From Tildeniella nuda ZEHNDER 1965/U140 (GTDB taxonomy: Bacteria > Cyanobacteriota > Cyanobacteriia > Leptolyngbyales > Leptolyngbyaceae): DNA of 64,000 nt. Numbering within the stretch: position 1 is the stretch's first letter; each line of letters starts with the position of its first letter. Below are positions 41,608 to 49,685 of the stretch, piece by piece. The notes beneath the pieces were generated by a model, which was given only the letters and a program-made list of their open reading frames with translations, had not been told where the DNA came from and ran no database searches. The DNA lies in assembly GCA_019358895.1 (NCBI GenBank), contig JAHHIG010000019.1, positions 1-64,000 on the forward strand. The letters run 5' to 3'. The translations under genes were made by a program, and so were the position numbers.

Positions 41608-42192
41608 ATGGAAAATCCCGATCGACCAGCCGATCCAATTACATTAGTCATTTCAGAGGTGGTTGAACCAAGTCAGATTCAAGCGTATGAAGCATGGTCT
41701 AGAGGGTTTAACCAGGCAGTTCAACAATTTGAGGGTTTCCTGGGTGTGGATGTCATTCGTCCTCGTGACCACGCCTATCCTGAGTACGTGGTGATTGTGA
41801 AGTTTGACAGCTACACCCACTTCAGGCATTGGCGAACCTCCCCAACCTTCCAGCAGTGGGTTGATAAGGGGCGTAATCTGGTGCTCGATCGCTCACAGCA
41901 ACAGCTTGGTGGCGTTGAATTATGGTTTACTCTACCGCCTGCCGCCAATAAACTGCCCCAAACACCCTATTACAAGAAAGTAATTCTCGGTATCCTGGCG
42001 GTTTATCCACTCATTCTGCTGGCAGATGTACTGTTGGGACCGTTTTTGAAACCATTGCCATCCTTACTTGGTTTATTCATTTCAGTGACGTTTGTGTCCG
42101 CGTTACTAACCTATCCGGTGATGCCCTGGCTGTCCCGCTTACTCGGCTTCTGGCTCTATCCATCGTCAGCCCGTAGCACCAGGAAGGGTTAG
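41608..42192 (+). CDS. ABM-domain protein with C-terminal membrane anchor
   Basis: This is a 194-residue protein. The N-terminal about 110 residues form an antibiotic-biosynthesis-monooxygenase-type ferredoxin-like fold (VISEVVEPSQIQAYEAWSRGFNQAV, FKQ-like core strands and RHWRTSPTFQQWV, in parts). Two transmembrane helices follow (about 128-150 and 155-180). Such membrane-tethered ABM proteins are common but their substrates are unknown; some ABM domains carry out oxygenation without metals. It lies after the aldehyde oxidoreductase subunits, separated by the MITE, and is transcribed in the same direction as xdhC. It may handle a related carbonyl compound; this is only suggested by neighbourhood. 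Confidence 0.75.
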   Translation: MENPDRPADPITLVISEVVEPSQIQAYEAWSRGFNQAVQQFEGFLGVDVIRPRDHAYPEYVVIVKFDSYTHFRHWRTSPTFQQWVDKGRNLVLDRSQQQLGGVELWFTLPPAANKLPQTPYYKKVILGILAVYPLILLADVLLGPFLKPLPSLLGLFISVTFVSALLTYPVMPWLSRLLGFWLYPSSARSTRKG

Positions 42193-42217
42193 AAATCGTT
42201 TATTTTTCCATCATGTA

Positions 42218-43375
42218 ATGAAAGAATTACAAGCTATTCTCAAGGTGTTTGAGCAGAGCCAGATTGCGGGTCAAAGGATGGCGATCGCCACTGTGGTTAA
42301 AACAATGGGTTCCGTCTACCGCAGACCGGGCGCACGGATGTTGCTGACTGAAACGGGGCAAATGGTGGGGGCGATTAGCGGCGGCTGTCTCGAAAGTGAT
42401 GTGTTTGAACGGGCAAAACCATTGCTGCTGCAAAGCTCCAAATCCATCCTTGTGCAATACGACACAACTGCCAGTGATGATGTCATTTGGGGCATGGGCA
42501 TGGGCTGTAACGGTGCCGTTCAAGTGCTCATTGAGTCGCTACATACGGTGTCTGCCAAGCGCCAGCTTGAAGTTATTGCAGACTGTTTTCAGCAGAACCA
42601 AGCGGGCGCGATCGCCACGATCTTTCAAGTTGAAGGAGACATTGATGTCCAGGTTACCGATCGATTGTTCCTAAAACCTGACGGTACTGTTGCGCATGGT
42701 ATTGCGAACCCCCAACTGGTCAGCCGTCTATTGCAGGACACTTACAGGGTACTTGCGGAAGCAAAAACTCAAGTTATCTCCTATCGTTTGGATGATGGTT
42801 CGGTTGAGGTGCTGATCGAAGCCATTCATCCGCCGGTACCACTGCTGATCTTTGGGGCAGGGTACGATGCCATTCCAGTGATGCAATTGGCAAAGCAGCT
42901 TGGCTGGCACGTCACAGTCATTGATCATCGATCGATATATGCCACGCGCGATCGCTTTCCTCAAGCAGACGAAATCATTCTTTGCCATCCCCATGAGCTT
43001 GAAGCTCGTCTCATGCTGCACTCACGCACGATCGCCGTCGTCATGACGCATCATTATCAACATGATCAAACCTTGTTGCGATCATTGTTACCTTCTCCCA
43101 TTCATTACTTAGGAGTGCTTGGACCGAAACAACGCACTCAGCAATTGTTGGAGGATTTACGCATTCAAGGGTTTTCCTCAACCAACATTCAACGGCAACG
43201 CCTTTATCATCCCATTGGGCTGGATCTGGGCGCTGAAACCCCTGAGGAAATTGCGTTGGCGATCGTGGCAGAAATTCAGGCTGTTTTAACCAACCGTACT
43301 GGCGGGATGCTGCGCGATCGTCACGCTCCCATTCACGCCCCTAATCCAGAGCGCCTATGTCTACCATCGGCTTAA
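42218..43375 (+). CDS. XdhC/PaoD-like molybdenum cofactor insertion chaperone
   Basis: This 385-residue XdhC/CoxI-family protein has an N-terminal domain with VKTMGSVYRRPGARMLLTE and GAISGGCLESDVF (about residues 30-65). A C-terminal Rossmann-like XdhC domain with FGAGYDAIPVMQLAKQLGW (about 211-229) and a late YLGVLGPKQRTQQLL follows. These proteins bind the mature molybdenum cofactor, deliver it to the oxidoreductase, and protect the sulfurated form. It is transcribed with the MocA-like gene, overlapping its start by 19 bases. It therefore serves the aldehyde oxidoreductase encoded just upstream. Start ATG 42218 is preceded only by a weak ribosome-binding site, so a slightly different start is possible. 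Confidence 0.9.
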   Translation: MKELQAILKVFEQSQIAGQRMAIATVVKTMGSVYRRPGARMLLTETGQMVGAISGGCLESDVFERAKPLLLQSSKSILVQYDTTASDDVIWGMGMGCNGAVQVLIESLHTVSAKRQLEVIADCFQQNQAGAIATIFQVEGDIDVQVTDRLFLKPDGTVAHGIANPQLVSRLLQDTYRVLAEAKTQVISYRLDDGSVEVLIEAIHPPVPLLIFGAGYDAIPVMQLAKQLGWHVTVIDHRSIYATRDRFPQADEIILCHPHELEARLMLHSRTIAVVMTHHYQHDQTLLRSLLPSPIHYLGVLGPKQRTQQLLEDLRIQGFSSTNIQRQRLYHPIGLDLGAETPEEIALAIVAEIQAVLTNRTGGMLRDRHAPIHAPNPERLCLPSA

Positions 43376-43986
43376 TGATTCTGGCAGCAGGCGCGTCTAC
43401 CCGGATGGGAACGCCCAAGCAATTATTGTTGTTTCAAGGGCGCAGTCTGTTGCGCTACATCGCTGAAGTGGCGATCGCCTCTTGCTGTGACCCCGTTGTG
43501 GTGGTGTTAGGGTCACAAGCTGAACGTATGAAGTTAGAGGTTGATGCGCTCGCCCTGCATCTGGTTGAAAATCAACGGTGGGCAGAAGGCATGGGCACTT
43601 CCATTGCTGCTGGCATGACAACACTCACAGCCATCAACCCGGCTTTAGACGCAGTAATCATTGTTCTATGCGATCAACCGTTTGTTTCCGCTTCTTTAAT
43701 GAATCAATTAGCCGCGTCCTATCAATCGACGCAACGCCCCATTATTGCGTCTGCCTATGCAGATACTGTCGGTGTGCCTGCGCTGTTCGATCGGTCTCTA
43801 TTCAGAGAATTAATGACGCTGAATGTAACTGTCGGAGCTAAGTACTTAATCAAACAGCACACCGAAAAAGTTCTTCAGGTCTCCTTTCCAAAAGGAGCCA
43901 TTGACTTAGATACGCCTGCACAGTATCAGCAATTACTCAAAGACACAACAACTGTTGCGTTGAGCAGCGATAGCAAGTCTCCTTGA
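43357..43986 (+). CDS. mocA: Molybdenum cofactor cytidylyltransferase (MocA-like)
   Basis: This 209-residue nucleotidyltransferase begins with the signature LAAGASTRMGTPKQLL (residues 9-24) and has CDQPFVS near residue 108. These mark MocA-type enzymes, which transfer CMP from CTP to molybdopterin to make the cytosine-dinucleotide cofactor needed by PaoABC-type enzymes. GTP-specific MobA proteins differ at these positions; I infer the CTP preference from this text and the context. It is the last gene of the Mo operon, overlapping the XdhC-like gene by 19 bases. A MITE begins eight bases after the stop codon. Confidence 0.88.
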   Translation: MSTIGLMILAAGASTRMGTPKQLLLFQGRSLLRYIAEVAIASCCDPVVVVLGSQAERMKLEVDALALHLVENQRWAEGMGTSIAAGMTTLTAINPALDAVIIVLCDQPFVSASLMNQLAASYQSTQRPIIASAYADTVGVPALFDRSLFRELMTLNVTVGAKYLIKQHTEKVLQVSFPKGAIDLDTPAQYQQLLKDTTTVALSSDSKSP

Positions 43987-43993
43987 ATGTAAA

Positions 43994-44133
43994 TGGGAGC
44001 ATGTCACTTTCGCAAGTGCTAGATTCTGCCCTCATCCCCAACCCTTCTCCCCCAGGAGAAGGGAGCAAGGATTCAAAGTCCCTCTCCCTAGGGAGAGGGA
44101 TTTAGGGTGAGGGCGCAAAGGTGACACGCTCCC
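43994..44133. mobile_element. 140-bp MITE with TGGGAGC termini and 8-bp target duplication
   Basis: The ends TGGGAGCATGTCACTTT and, reversed, GGGAGCGTGTCACCTTT are inverted repeats. AATGTAAA is repeated at 43986-43993 and 44134-44141. The interior has the same CCCTCATCCC...GGGTGAGGGC core as the element at 36511-36663 but the termini differ. It abuts the mocA stop codon. Confidence 0.85.
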
Positions 44134-44258
44134 AATGTAAACTGTAGAACCTCCCGTTTGGACTCAGCACGAAAGGTGATTGCCCTTCACAGAAAGGTAG
44201 TGCTCAAGATGTAATGATGGAGAAGTAAAGTCTTTGCTGTCCGCCTACCCTGCCTGCC

Positions 44259-44423
44259 TGCCCCATTTGTGCCTCCGCCAAAACGGTTAAGAACGGTCAC
44301 ACCCATAACGGTAAACAACGATTGGTAGTGCATCACAATACCGTTGGTGCACTCTAAGCGCTGCGTTCTGTCTTTGCCAATGTCAGGCGGCATGTCAGGC
44401 GGTAAAACTCGTTCATACCTGCC
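44259..44423. pseudogene. Two rearranged IS1-type transposase fragments
   Basis: On the plus strand from 44259 a short stretch reads CPICASAKTVKNGHTHNGKQR, the zinc-ribbon start of an InsA-like protein (here written only to identify it). On the minus strand about 44325-44420 reads DIGKDRTQRLECTNGIV, matching the InsB-like text of the remnant at 36207-37121. The two are head-to-head and broken, so this is debris from at least two events. No function. Confidence 0.7.
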
Positions 44424-44428
44424 TCAAT

Positions 44429-44727
44429 TGAGCATGTCATCGATCCACATTTTTTGCAAAAAGTGCTCAAAACAGGAAAAATGATTGATGCGGAAAGTGC
44501 GATCGGCTGAAATTAGAGCTGTAGCAGCCAATATGCTGGCGGAGCTGGCAAAATTGCAACGACTGGAAGCGCAGATACGGTAAGTGCAAAGAGAGCTAAA
44601 CGCTGATCCTACACGCGCTGACTTCTTATATGAAAATTTTGCGCTCAAGTTGCATAACTCCTACACAGGTTGCGCGCGTATTTTTCAGATCATGGCGACG
44701 GAACTGAATGGTAGTGTGCGTGTATTC
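44429..44727 (+). pseudogene. Degenerate MNT/HepT-like gene pair remnant
   Basis: Text here parallels the intact pair at 47686-48538. First the nucleotidyltransferase tail (DPHFLQKVLKTGKMID) ends at about 44487. Then a HepT-like start at ATG 44488 (MRKVRSAEIRAV) is stopped by TAA at 44581. After the stop, text resumes in frame with VQRELNADPTRADFLYENFA and LHNSYTGCARIF. The rest diverges after about 44727. It shows that a second copy of this module once lay here, and the IS1 fragments at 44259-44423 abut its broken upstream side. Confidence 0.7.
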
Positions 44728-45050
44728 AGGTGGCACGCAGAAACCTGGTTTCTCTCCCGGTACCTAGCAACCATGTATCGGTGTCGATCGCAGCAGGATG
44801 GCATTCCAGGTCGGTTGCTTGTTGGGGAAGGATGGTTGCTACTTGGCGAAGCATGGTTGCTACCGGGCAACGGACGATCGCAGGCGGATGTGACTCGGTT
44901 GCTTCTAGCTAATCGATGGGTTGCATGAGGGGGACGGATTATTGTGTGCGATCGCAGGATGAATGCATGTCCAAAAAGAAACGTTCCTACGGGACGGTAA
45001 GAACGTTCTAGAGTACTTGAGAACGTATGCTTGCACCGCAAGGAACGATG
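44728..45050. other. Non-coding stretch after the HepT remnant
   Basis: No gene is recognisable. It contains a loose series of GGTTGCT motifs (44814-44875) and a run of GAACGT(T)C half-palindromes around 44978-45046. These look like decayed simple repeats. The 131-bp MITE copy follows directly. Confidence 0.45.
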
Positions 45051-45181
45051 CTAGGGGCTGTCATCAATTACAACTACACATGACTTGCAGCAAGGGTTCC
45101 AGCCCCTAGCCTGGTGTGTTGGGGCAGGCGCAATCATGCTGATACCGCAGGGTTTTAGAGCCAATTGATGACGCGCCCTAG
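45051..45181. mobile_element. 131-bp MITE, copy B (inverted relative of 14919-15049)
   Basis: It begins CTAGGGGCTGTCATCAATT and ends with the reverse complement of CTAGGGCGCGTCATCAATT. The length is identical to copy A, and the internal text (AACTACACATGACTTGCAGC, CTGGTGTGTTGGGGC) is shared in the opposite orientation. No coding capacity. Confidence 0.88.
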
Positions 45182-45262
45182 TGTTCTGTCAAAAACATAC
45201 CTCACACCCATCCCAGCTTTGGTTTACCCGTCAACTAAAAGTTGACAGACGACTAGCGAACG

Positions 45263-45757
45263 TTAGGCGAGGGCTGGGGCGAGGGCTGCCACAGGCGTGG
45301 GGGTGGACGCTTTTTTGGTGCGACGGGCAAATTGTTGTTTCAGTTGTTCGACGACGGTTTCCATCCCCGGCATATCTTTGTGCGCTTTAGCACAGTCATA
45401 GACTTTGAGCGCCGCTGTATAGGCTTCGCAGTTGGCGGCGGTGTAGGTGTCGTTGACCACACTTTGCAGTTGAGTGATCGCCATCAAAATCGGATGAAGG
45501 TCTTCCATCAATTGCACGTCTTTTTGCATTTCTTCAATGTCAAACGATCGCGGCAGACAATCGTTATGACGTTGAGCCACTTCCAGCGCATTTAAGATGA
45601 AGCCCCGTGAGCGATCGCCAGTTTTGGGCAGTGCCTTACGTTCGTCAGCAGTAAAGGAGGTCAGGAAGGGCATGGCTGTTTTGAGCGTTTCAATCGCTTC
45701 TACGACGGTAGTTTTGTCGCTGGCACTGAGCGTAGCACTGACTCGATTTTGGATCAT
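45263..45757 (-). CDS. Conserved hypothetical helical protein
   Basis: This 164-residue protein is predicted mainly helical, with no signal peptide or membrane segment. Recognisable text includes ALPKTGDRSRGFILNALEVAQRHND, split across residues 44-68, and an Ala/Lys-rich C-terminus (KKASTPTPVAALAPALA) that is low-complexity. I have a general memory of similar proteins in cyanobacteria and other bacteria annotated hypothetical; I cannot name a family function. An AAGG ribosome-binding site precedes the ATG. It lies immediately before the 71-bp tandem array, in a region rich in mobile debris. Codon use appears ordinary, so it is probably a real gene. Confidence 0.7.
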   Translation of the reverse strand: MIQNRVSATLSASDKTTVVEAIETLKTAMPFLTSFTADERKALPKTGDRSRGFILNALEVAQRHNDCLPRSFDIEEMQKDVQLMEDLHPILMAITQLQSVVNDTYTAANCEAYTAALKVYDCAKAHKDMPGMETVVEQLKQQFARRTKKASTPTPVAALAPALA

Positions 45758-45855
45758 TTTGTTACCTTCTAAGGTGGTTACTACTTAGATAGCTTGCCGC
45801 TGCGGTGGCTGACCAAGGGCGATCACCCCTCACCGAAGATCTACGGAGCACTCAG

Positions 45856-46207
45856 TGACAGCAGCATTCAGGAGTCAGGAGCCAGAAGTCAGAAGTGAAC
45901 AAGGCTTCCAGGATGGCTTTCAGGTGTGACAGCAGCATTCAGGAGTCAGGAGCCAGAAGTCAGAAGTGAACAAGGCTTCCAGGATGGCTTTCAGGTGTGA
46001 CAGCAGCATTCAGGAGTCAGGAGCCAGAAGTCAGAAGTGAACAAGGCTTCCAGGATGGCTTTCAGGTGTGACAGCAGCATTCAGGAGTCAGGAGCTAGAA
46101 GTCAGAAGTGAACAAGGCTTCCAGGATGGCTTTCAGGTGTGACAGCAGCATTCAGGAGTCAGGAGCTAGAAGTCAGAAGTGAACAAGGCTTCCAGGATGG
46201 CTTTCAG
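45856..46207. repeat. 71-bp tandem repeat array, about five copies
   Basis: Units start at 45856, 45927, 45998, 46069 and 46140. Copies 1-3 read GAGCCAG and copies 4-5 read GAGCTAG at the same place, so one point change was spread by duplication. Inside each unit the heptamer-like AGTCAGAA/AGTCAGGA recurs. It has no coding frame and no spacer variety. Region 45758-46526 holds no other gene. Confidence 0.95.
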
Positions 46208-46526
46208 ACTGAGTGATGGACTTCATTTGGCTGCAAACTGCTGTATGAATCACTGGTACAAGATTTAAGGCCTTTTTGTGACTTTTTGGAAGCACTTAAG
46301 GACGCTGAGCGAAACAGGCCATGGCGATCGCCAAGAAATATTTGAGCCAATCGTCCTGCACGCGCTGCCTCGATTTAAATCTGACCGGAGGCCATTGAAG
46401 AACGGATGAAGATATCTGTGGAAGCATCCGTTCTTCCTGTTTAGCTGATTGAGGAGAGAAGGATCGGTATAAGGATCACAGCTAAAAACGCCCAGATGAA
46501 TCTGAAACAGTAGAGCAAGCAGGCCA

Positions 46527-47369
46527 ATGAATACGAAACAGGTACACCATAAAGAACTGGTCATTGAGGCAGGTCGGGCAGAGCGCCAATATTGGAAGGA
46601 TCTCTGGAAGTACCGGGAACTGTTTTATTTTTTAGCGTGGCGCGATATTTTGGTGCGTTACAAGCAAACAGTGATCGGGCTGGCGTGGGCACTGATAAGA
46701 CCCTTTTTGACGATGGTCGTGTTTACAGTGGTGTTTGGCAATTTGGCAAAGTTACCCGCACCAGCAGGGGTGCCATATCCCATCTTGGTTTTTGCTGCTA
46801 TGTTGCCCTGGCAGTTCTTTTCAGGAGCGATGTCTGAGTGTAGCAATAGCCTGATCGCGAACTCAAACCTGATTTCTAAGGTCTACTTTCCGCGTTTGAT
46901 TGTGCCGACGAGTGCGGTAATTGTGAGCTTTGTCGATTTCTTGATTTCGGGTATGATTTTGCTGGGGCTAATGGCGTGGTATAACTTTGTGCCCGATTGG
47001 CATATTCTGACGCTGCCGCTGTTTATCGTCATTGCGTTTGCAGCCGCGATCGGCATTGGTCTCTGGTTAGCGGCATTAAATGTGGAGTACCGCGATTTTC
47101 GCTACATCGTGCCGTTTATTGTGCAGTTTGGGCTGTATATCTCGCCAGTGGGCTTTAGCAGTAGTGTGGTGCCTGACCAGTGGCGATTGCTGTACTCGCT
47201 CAATCCAATGGTAAGTGTGATTGATGGCTTTCGGTGGGCAATTTTGAAGGGCAATGCGGAGATTTATCTACCAGGCTTTGCGCTGTCGCTGGGTTTGGTG
47301 GTGCTGTTGTTTTTTAGTGGCATCTGGTACTTCCGCCGTATGGAACGCACGTTTGCCGATGTCATTTAG
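46527..47369 (+). CDS. wzm: ABC-2 polysaccharide/O-antigen export permease (Wzm-like)
   Basis: This 280-residue membrane permease of the ABC-2 family has an N-terminal cytoplasmic stretch with KYRELFYFLAWRDILVRYKQTVIGLAWALIRP (read in parts). Six transmembrane helices follow, with the FSGAMSECSNSLIANSNLISKVYFPR loop characteristic of Wzm/TagG proteins. It forms the pore through which an undecaprenyl-linked glycan crosses the inner membrane, working with an ATPase like that at 49870-51156. The two genes usually adjoin; here they are 2.5 kb apart with toxin-antitoxin genes and remnants between. Start ATG 46527 has a weak site upstream. Sugar substrate unknown. Confidence 0.92.
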   Translation: MNTKQVHHKELVIEAGRAERQYWKDLWKYRELFYFLAWRDILVRYKQTVIGLAWALIRPFLTMVVFTVVFGNLAKLPAPAGVPYPILVFAAMLPWQFFSGAMSECSNSLIANSNLISKVYFPRLIVPTSAVIVSFVDFLISGMILLGLMAWYNFVPDWHILTLPLFIVIAFAAAIGIGLWLAALNVEYRDFRYIVPFIVQFGLYISPVGFSSSVVPDQWRLLYSLNPMVSVIDGFRWAILKGNAEIYLPGFALSLGLVVLLFFSGIWYFRRMERTFADVI

Positions 47370-47685
47370 GCTGGCTGTAGTTTGGTAACGCGGCTGGTGC
47401 TGTTTGCCTACGGCATGACATCCTCTAAAGCGAGGCGTAATTCTGGAAAGAGCGTTGACTGAGTCATCACATCGGGACGTCACACTGTTGCCTCGGTTGC
47501 AGGAGGGCGAATCAAACACGTTTTAAGAATCGTTCAATTTCGCTGTAAGCGCAGCATTTCTCCTGAACGCTTTCGCCGGAAACTGCAAGAACTCACCCAG
47601 GTGATGGAACGCTCTCAAACGTTGCGTCAGTCCTATACACTTGAGACAGAGTAGGATCGATCGTGCGGTAGGATCGAGCAAACGA
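47370..47685 (+). other. Gap with unassigned gene fragments
   Basis: In one frame 47532-47654 reads as a plausible protein end (SPERFRRKLQELTQVMERSQ, ending at TAG). Slightly upstream another frame ends RLQEGESNTF. Neither has a start or a recognisable family. They look like tails of decayed genes in the debris zone between wzm and wzt. Confidence 0.4.
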
Positions 47686-48048
47686 ATGATTGAACAAAAA
47701 TACATCGACTATTGGCGCGATCGCCAAGCGAAGCAAGCGGCTGAAGCGAAAGCATTGGCTCAACAAGCATGGATCGATGTACAGCAAATTGCTGATTTAT
47801 TAGTGTCTGAGTTTGGGGCAACCCAGATTATTGTCTTTGGCTCTTTAGTGAAGGATGATTGTTTTGACGCTGAATCAGACCTTGATATCGCTGTAGCAGG
47901 TATTCCACCCGCACAATTTTTCTCAGCAATGGCAGCGGCTAATCGGATCACGCAGCAATGGGTAGATCTAAAACCGATGGAGTCGCTCGATCCGCACTTT
48001 CTTCAAAAAGTTCTCAAAACGGGAAAACGCATCAATGCGGAAGGTTAA
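47686..48048 (+). CDS. MNT-type nucleotidyltransferase-fold protein, likely antitoxin of a HEPN/MNT pair
   Basis: This 120-residue minimal nucleotidyltransferase has the signature FGSLVKDDCFDAESDLDIAVAG with GS and the D-x-D pair (about residues 50-70). In HepT/MntA systems this protein modifies (AMPylates) or binds the HEPN toxin to neutralise it. The chosen start MIEQKYIDYW at 47686 leaves out an upstream in-frame stretch from 47641 that lies inside the previous gene fragment. It overlaps the next gene by 14 bases, as is normal for these pairs. The extended N-terminal helix rich in Ala/Lys/Gln is typical of the cyanobacterial subgroup. Confidence 0.82.
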   Translation: MIEQKYIDYWRDRQAKQAAEAKALAQQAWIDVQQIADLLVSEFGATQIIVFGSLVKDDCFDAESDLDIAVAGIPPAQFFSAMAAANRITQQWVDLKPMESLDPHFLQKVLKTGKRINAEG

Positions 48049-48538
48049 GGCGGCTGAAATTATGGCGCTGGTAGCGGATCTTTCGACAGAGTTGGCAAAA
48101 ATGCAACAGCTCGAAGCGCAAATGCAGCGAGTGCAAACAGAGCTAGACGCTGATCCTGCACGTGCTGATCTGCTCTACGAGAATTTTGCACTCAAGCTGC
48201 ATAATTTTTATACGGGGTGTGAACGTATTTTTCAACTCATTTCAACTGAGCTAAATGGCGGTGTGCCATCGGGTAGTGACTGGCACCGACGACTGCTAGA
48301 CCGGATGAAGGTTGAGCGCGAAGACCGACCGGCTGTAATCTCAGCAGCAATGGCGTTGAAACTACAAAACTACCTGGGCTTTCGCCACGTTGTTCGCAGT
48401 TTGTACGGATACGAACTTGATCCGCAGCGGATTGCAGAGCTGGTGAGAGCCTACCCAGCTGTGTGTGGTCAATTTGAGGGAGAGATACAAGCGTTTATGA
48501 CGTGGCTGAGAGAACTGTCAACCAGCCTGGATGTCTAG
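48035..48538 (+). CDS. HepT-like HEPN-domain protein with altered R-x4-H-x-Y motif
   Basis: This 167-residue, mainly helical HEPN-type protein is paired with the nucleotidyltransferase just before it. The HEPN RNase motif is usually R-x(4-6)-H-x-Y; here GFRHVVRSLYGYEL gives Arg117-x4-Ser122-x-Tyr124, so the canonical His is Ser. It may still be a member of the larger HepT-like_2 group in which this position varies, or an inactive variant. In active pairs the HEPN protein is an RNase toxin. The neighbouring genome has a broken copy (44488-44727). Start ATG 48035 overlaps the previous gene. Confidence 0.75.
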   Translation: MRKVKAAEIMALVADLSTELAKMQQLEAQMQRVQTELDADPARADLLYENFALKLHNFYTGCERIFQLISTELNGGVPSGSDWHRRLLDRMKVEREDRPAVISAAMALKLQNYLGFRHVVRSLYGYELDPQRIAELVRAYPAVCGQFEGEIQAFMTWLRELSTSLDV

Positions 48539-48651
48539 AGGAGCGATCGAACGGCAAAGGGTGACGTCTCTCAACTTGAGAACACAAGGTTTTGGGTTCT
48601 TGCGGGAGTAAGATAAAGGGAGATCTGGTGATCGCGTGGGAGTTGCGACGC

Positions 48652-49029
48652 ATGACAGTGCCTCTGATTGCTGCAGAAACGATGGTGGCTTATCGGGCTG
48701 CTGCTCGAAGACGAGAACGGTAACGGTGTGATGTGTTGCACGATCGCCATCAATTGGGGTTAGCGGTGGCAACGCAAGCGGCAGTTTTGCTGAAGCAAGA
48801 ATTTAAGGCTGAGAAAGTCGTTTTATTTGGATCGATGCTGTCGGTTGCTCACATTCACATACGATCGGATGTCGATTTAGCTGTGTGGGGTCTCAACCCT
48901 CAAGCCTACTACCGGGCTGTCGGTTGTCTACTAGCGTTGGACTCTAGAATTCAGATTGACTTGGTAGAAGCAGAATTAGCCTCTCCGCGCATCCTCCATG
49001 CCATTGAAACGACAGGGGTGGTCTTGTGA
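48652..49029 (+). pseudogene. Nucleotidyltransferase gene with an in-frame stop
   Basis: A second MNT-like reading frame starts at ATG 48652 (MTVPLIAAETMVAYRAAARR) and is cut by TAA at 48721, then continues in the same frame from the region of ATG 48733 with LFGSMLSVAHIHIRSDVDLAVWG (in parts). A single base change in a Gln codon (CAA to TAA) would explain it, since the family has Gln-rich text at this place. Translation could restart at 48733 to give about 98 residues lacking the N-terminal helix. No partner HepT gene follows. Confidence 0.75.
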
Positions 49030-49030
49030 A

Positions 49031-49168
49031 GCCATTTTCCTCGTCATTGGTAATGTAACCGAGGGGAATTTTTGTCGTAAGCCTCATCCGGATATTGCTG
49101 GAAAGTCTGCAATCCTGGGTAATATTATTGACACCGTGCCAGACACAGATTGGAATCTTGGTGAATGA
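49031..49168 (+). pseudogene. Antitoxin C-terminal remnant
   Basis: In one frame, text from 49061 reads EGNFCRKPHPDIAGKSAIL, then GNIIDTVPDTDWNLGE and a TGA at 49166-49168. It resembles the C-terminal tails of small antitoxins that precede PIN toxins. Its stop overlaps the start of the PIN pseudogene as ATGA. No convincing start is left upstream, so it is broken. Confidence 0.6.
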
Positions 49169-49551
49169 TCATACTCGATACGCATATATAGCTATGGTGG
49201 ATCAATGAAGATGCCAACAAGCTTGGGGCGACTAAAAAGGAGCAAATAGAATCGAGTGATAAGGTTGCGGTGTCTGCAATCAGCTGCTTTGAAGTTGCCT
49301 GGCTTGAACGCCATGGACGAATGTACTCCCCCTTGATAGGGCAATCTGGTTTGAAAAAGCGCTAGAGGGTTCTTATCCTGTTGCTACCAATAACGCCACA
49401 GATTGCGAGCATTGCGGTAGATTTGCCAGAGCACCACCGCGGTCTCTAGGAAAGGCTGATTATTGTAACCGCGATCGCGTACAACGCTTGTTTGATGTCG
49501 GCAAATAGTCAATTCCCAAATTATGCAGCATTGACGGATAGGCTATTGTGA
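49165..49551 (+). pseudogene. VapC-type PIN-domain toxin pseudogene
   Basis: Three pieces in different frames reconstruct a PIN toxin. MIILDTHI then TAG at 49189 (Trp codon expected), then LWWINEDANKL and VAVSAISCFEVAWLERHG. A frameshift near 49335 leads to DRAIWFEKALEGS. A last piece reads ITPQIASIAVDLPEHH, a stop within CGCGGTCTCTAG, and then RLIIVTAIAYNACLMSANS to TGA at 49549-49551. PIN proteins are metal-dependent RNases; the inactivating changes make this one dead. Confidence 0.8.
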
Positions 49552-49685
49552 GCGATCGCCTGACGCATGGAATCTTTCAAGCGTTCAGTCGGGTTGCTAC
49601 TGTTTGAATGGCGCGATCGACAGTCGATCGCGCCGCAATGCGCCTCATGGGTAACAACGTCTTGCCAAAAGAATAATGTAAGGCG

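Noticed and set aside
44584-44928. 114-codon ORF as a gene
   Set aside because: Its first part is the middle of a HepT-like gene after a stop; the rest is repeat-derived.
45856-46207. CRISPR-like array
   Set aside because: The 71-bp units are directly adjacent with no variable spacers, and no cas genes are near.
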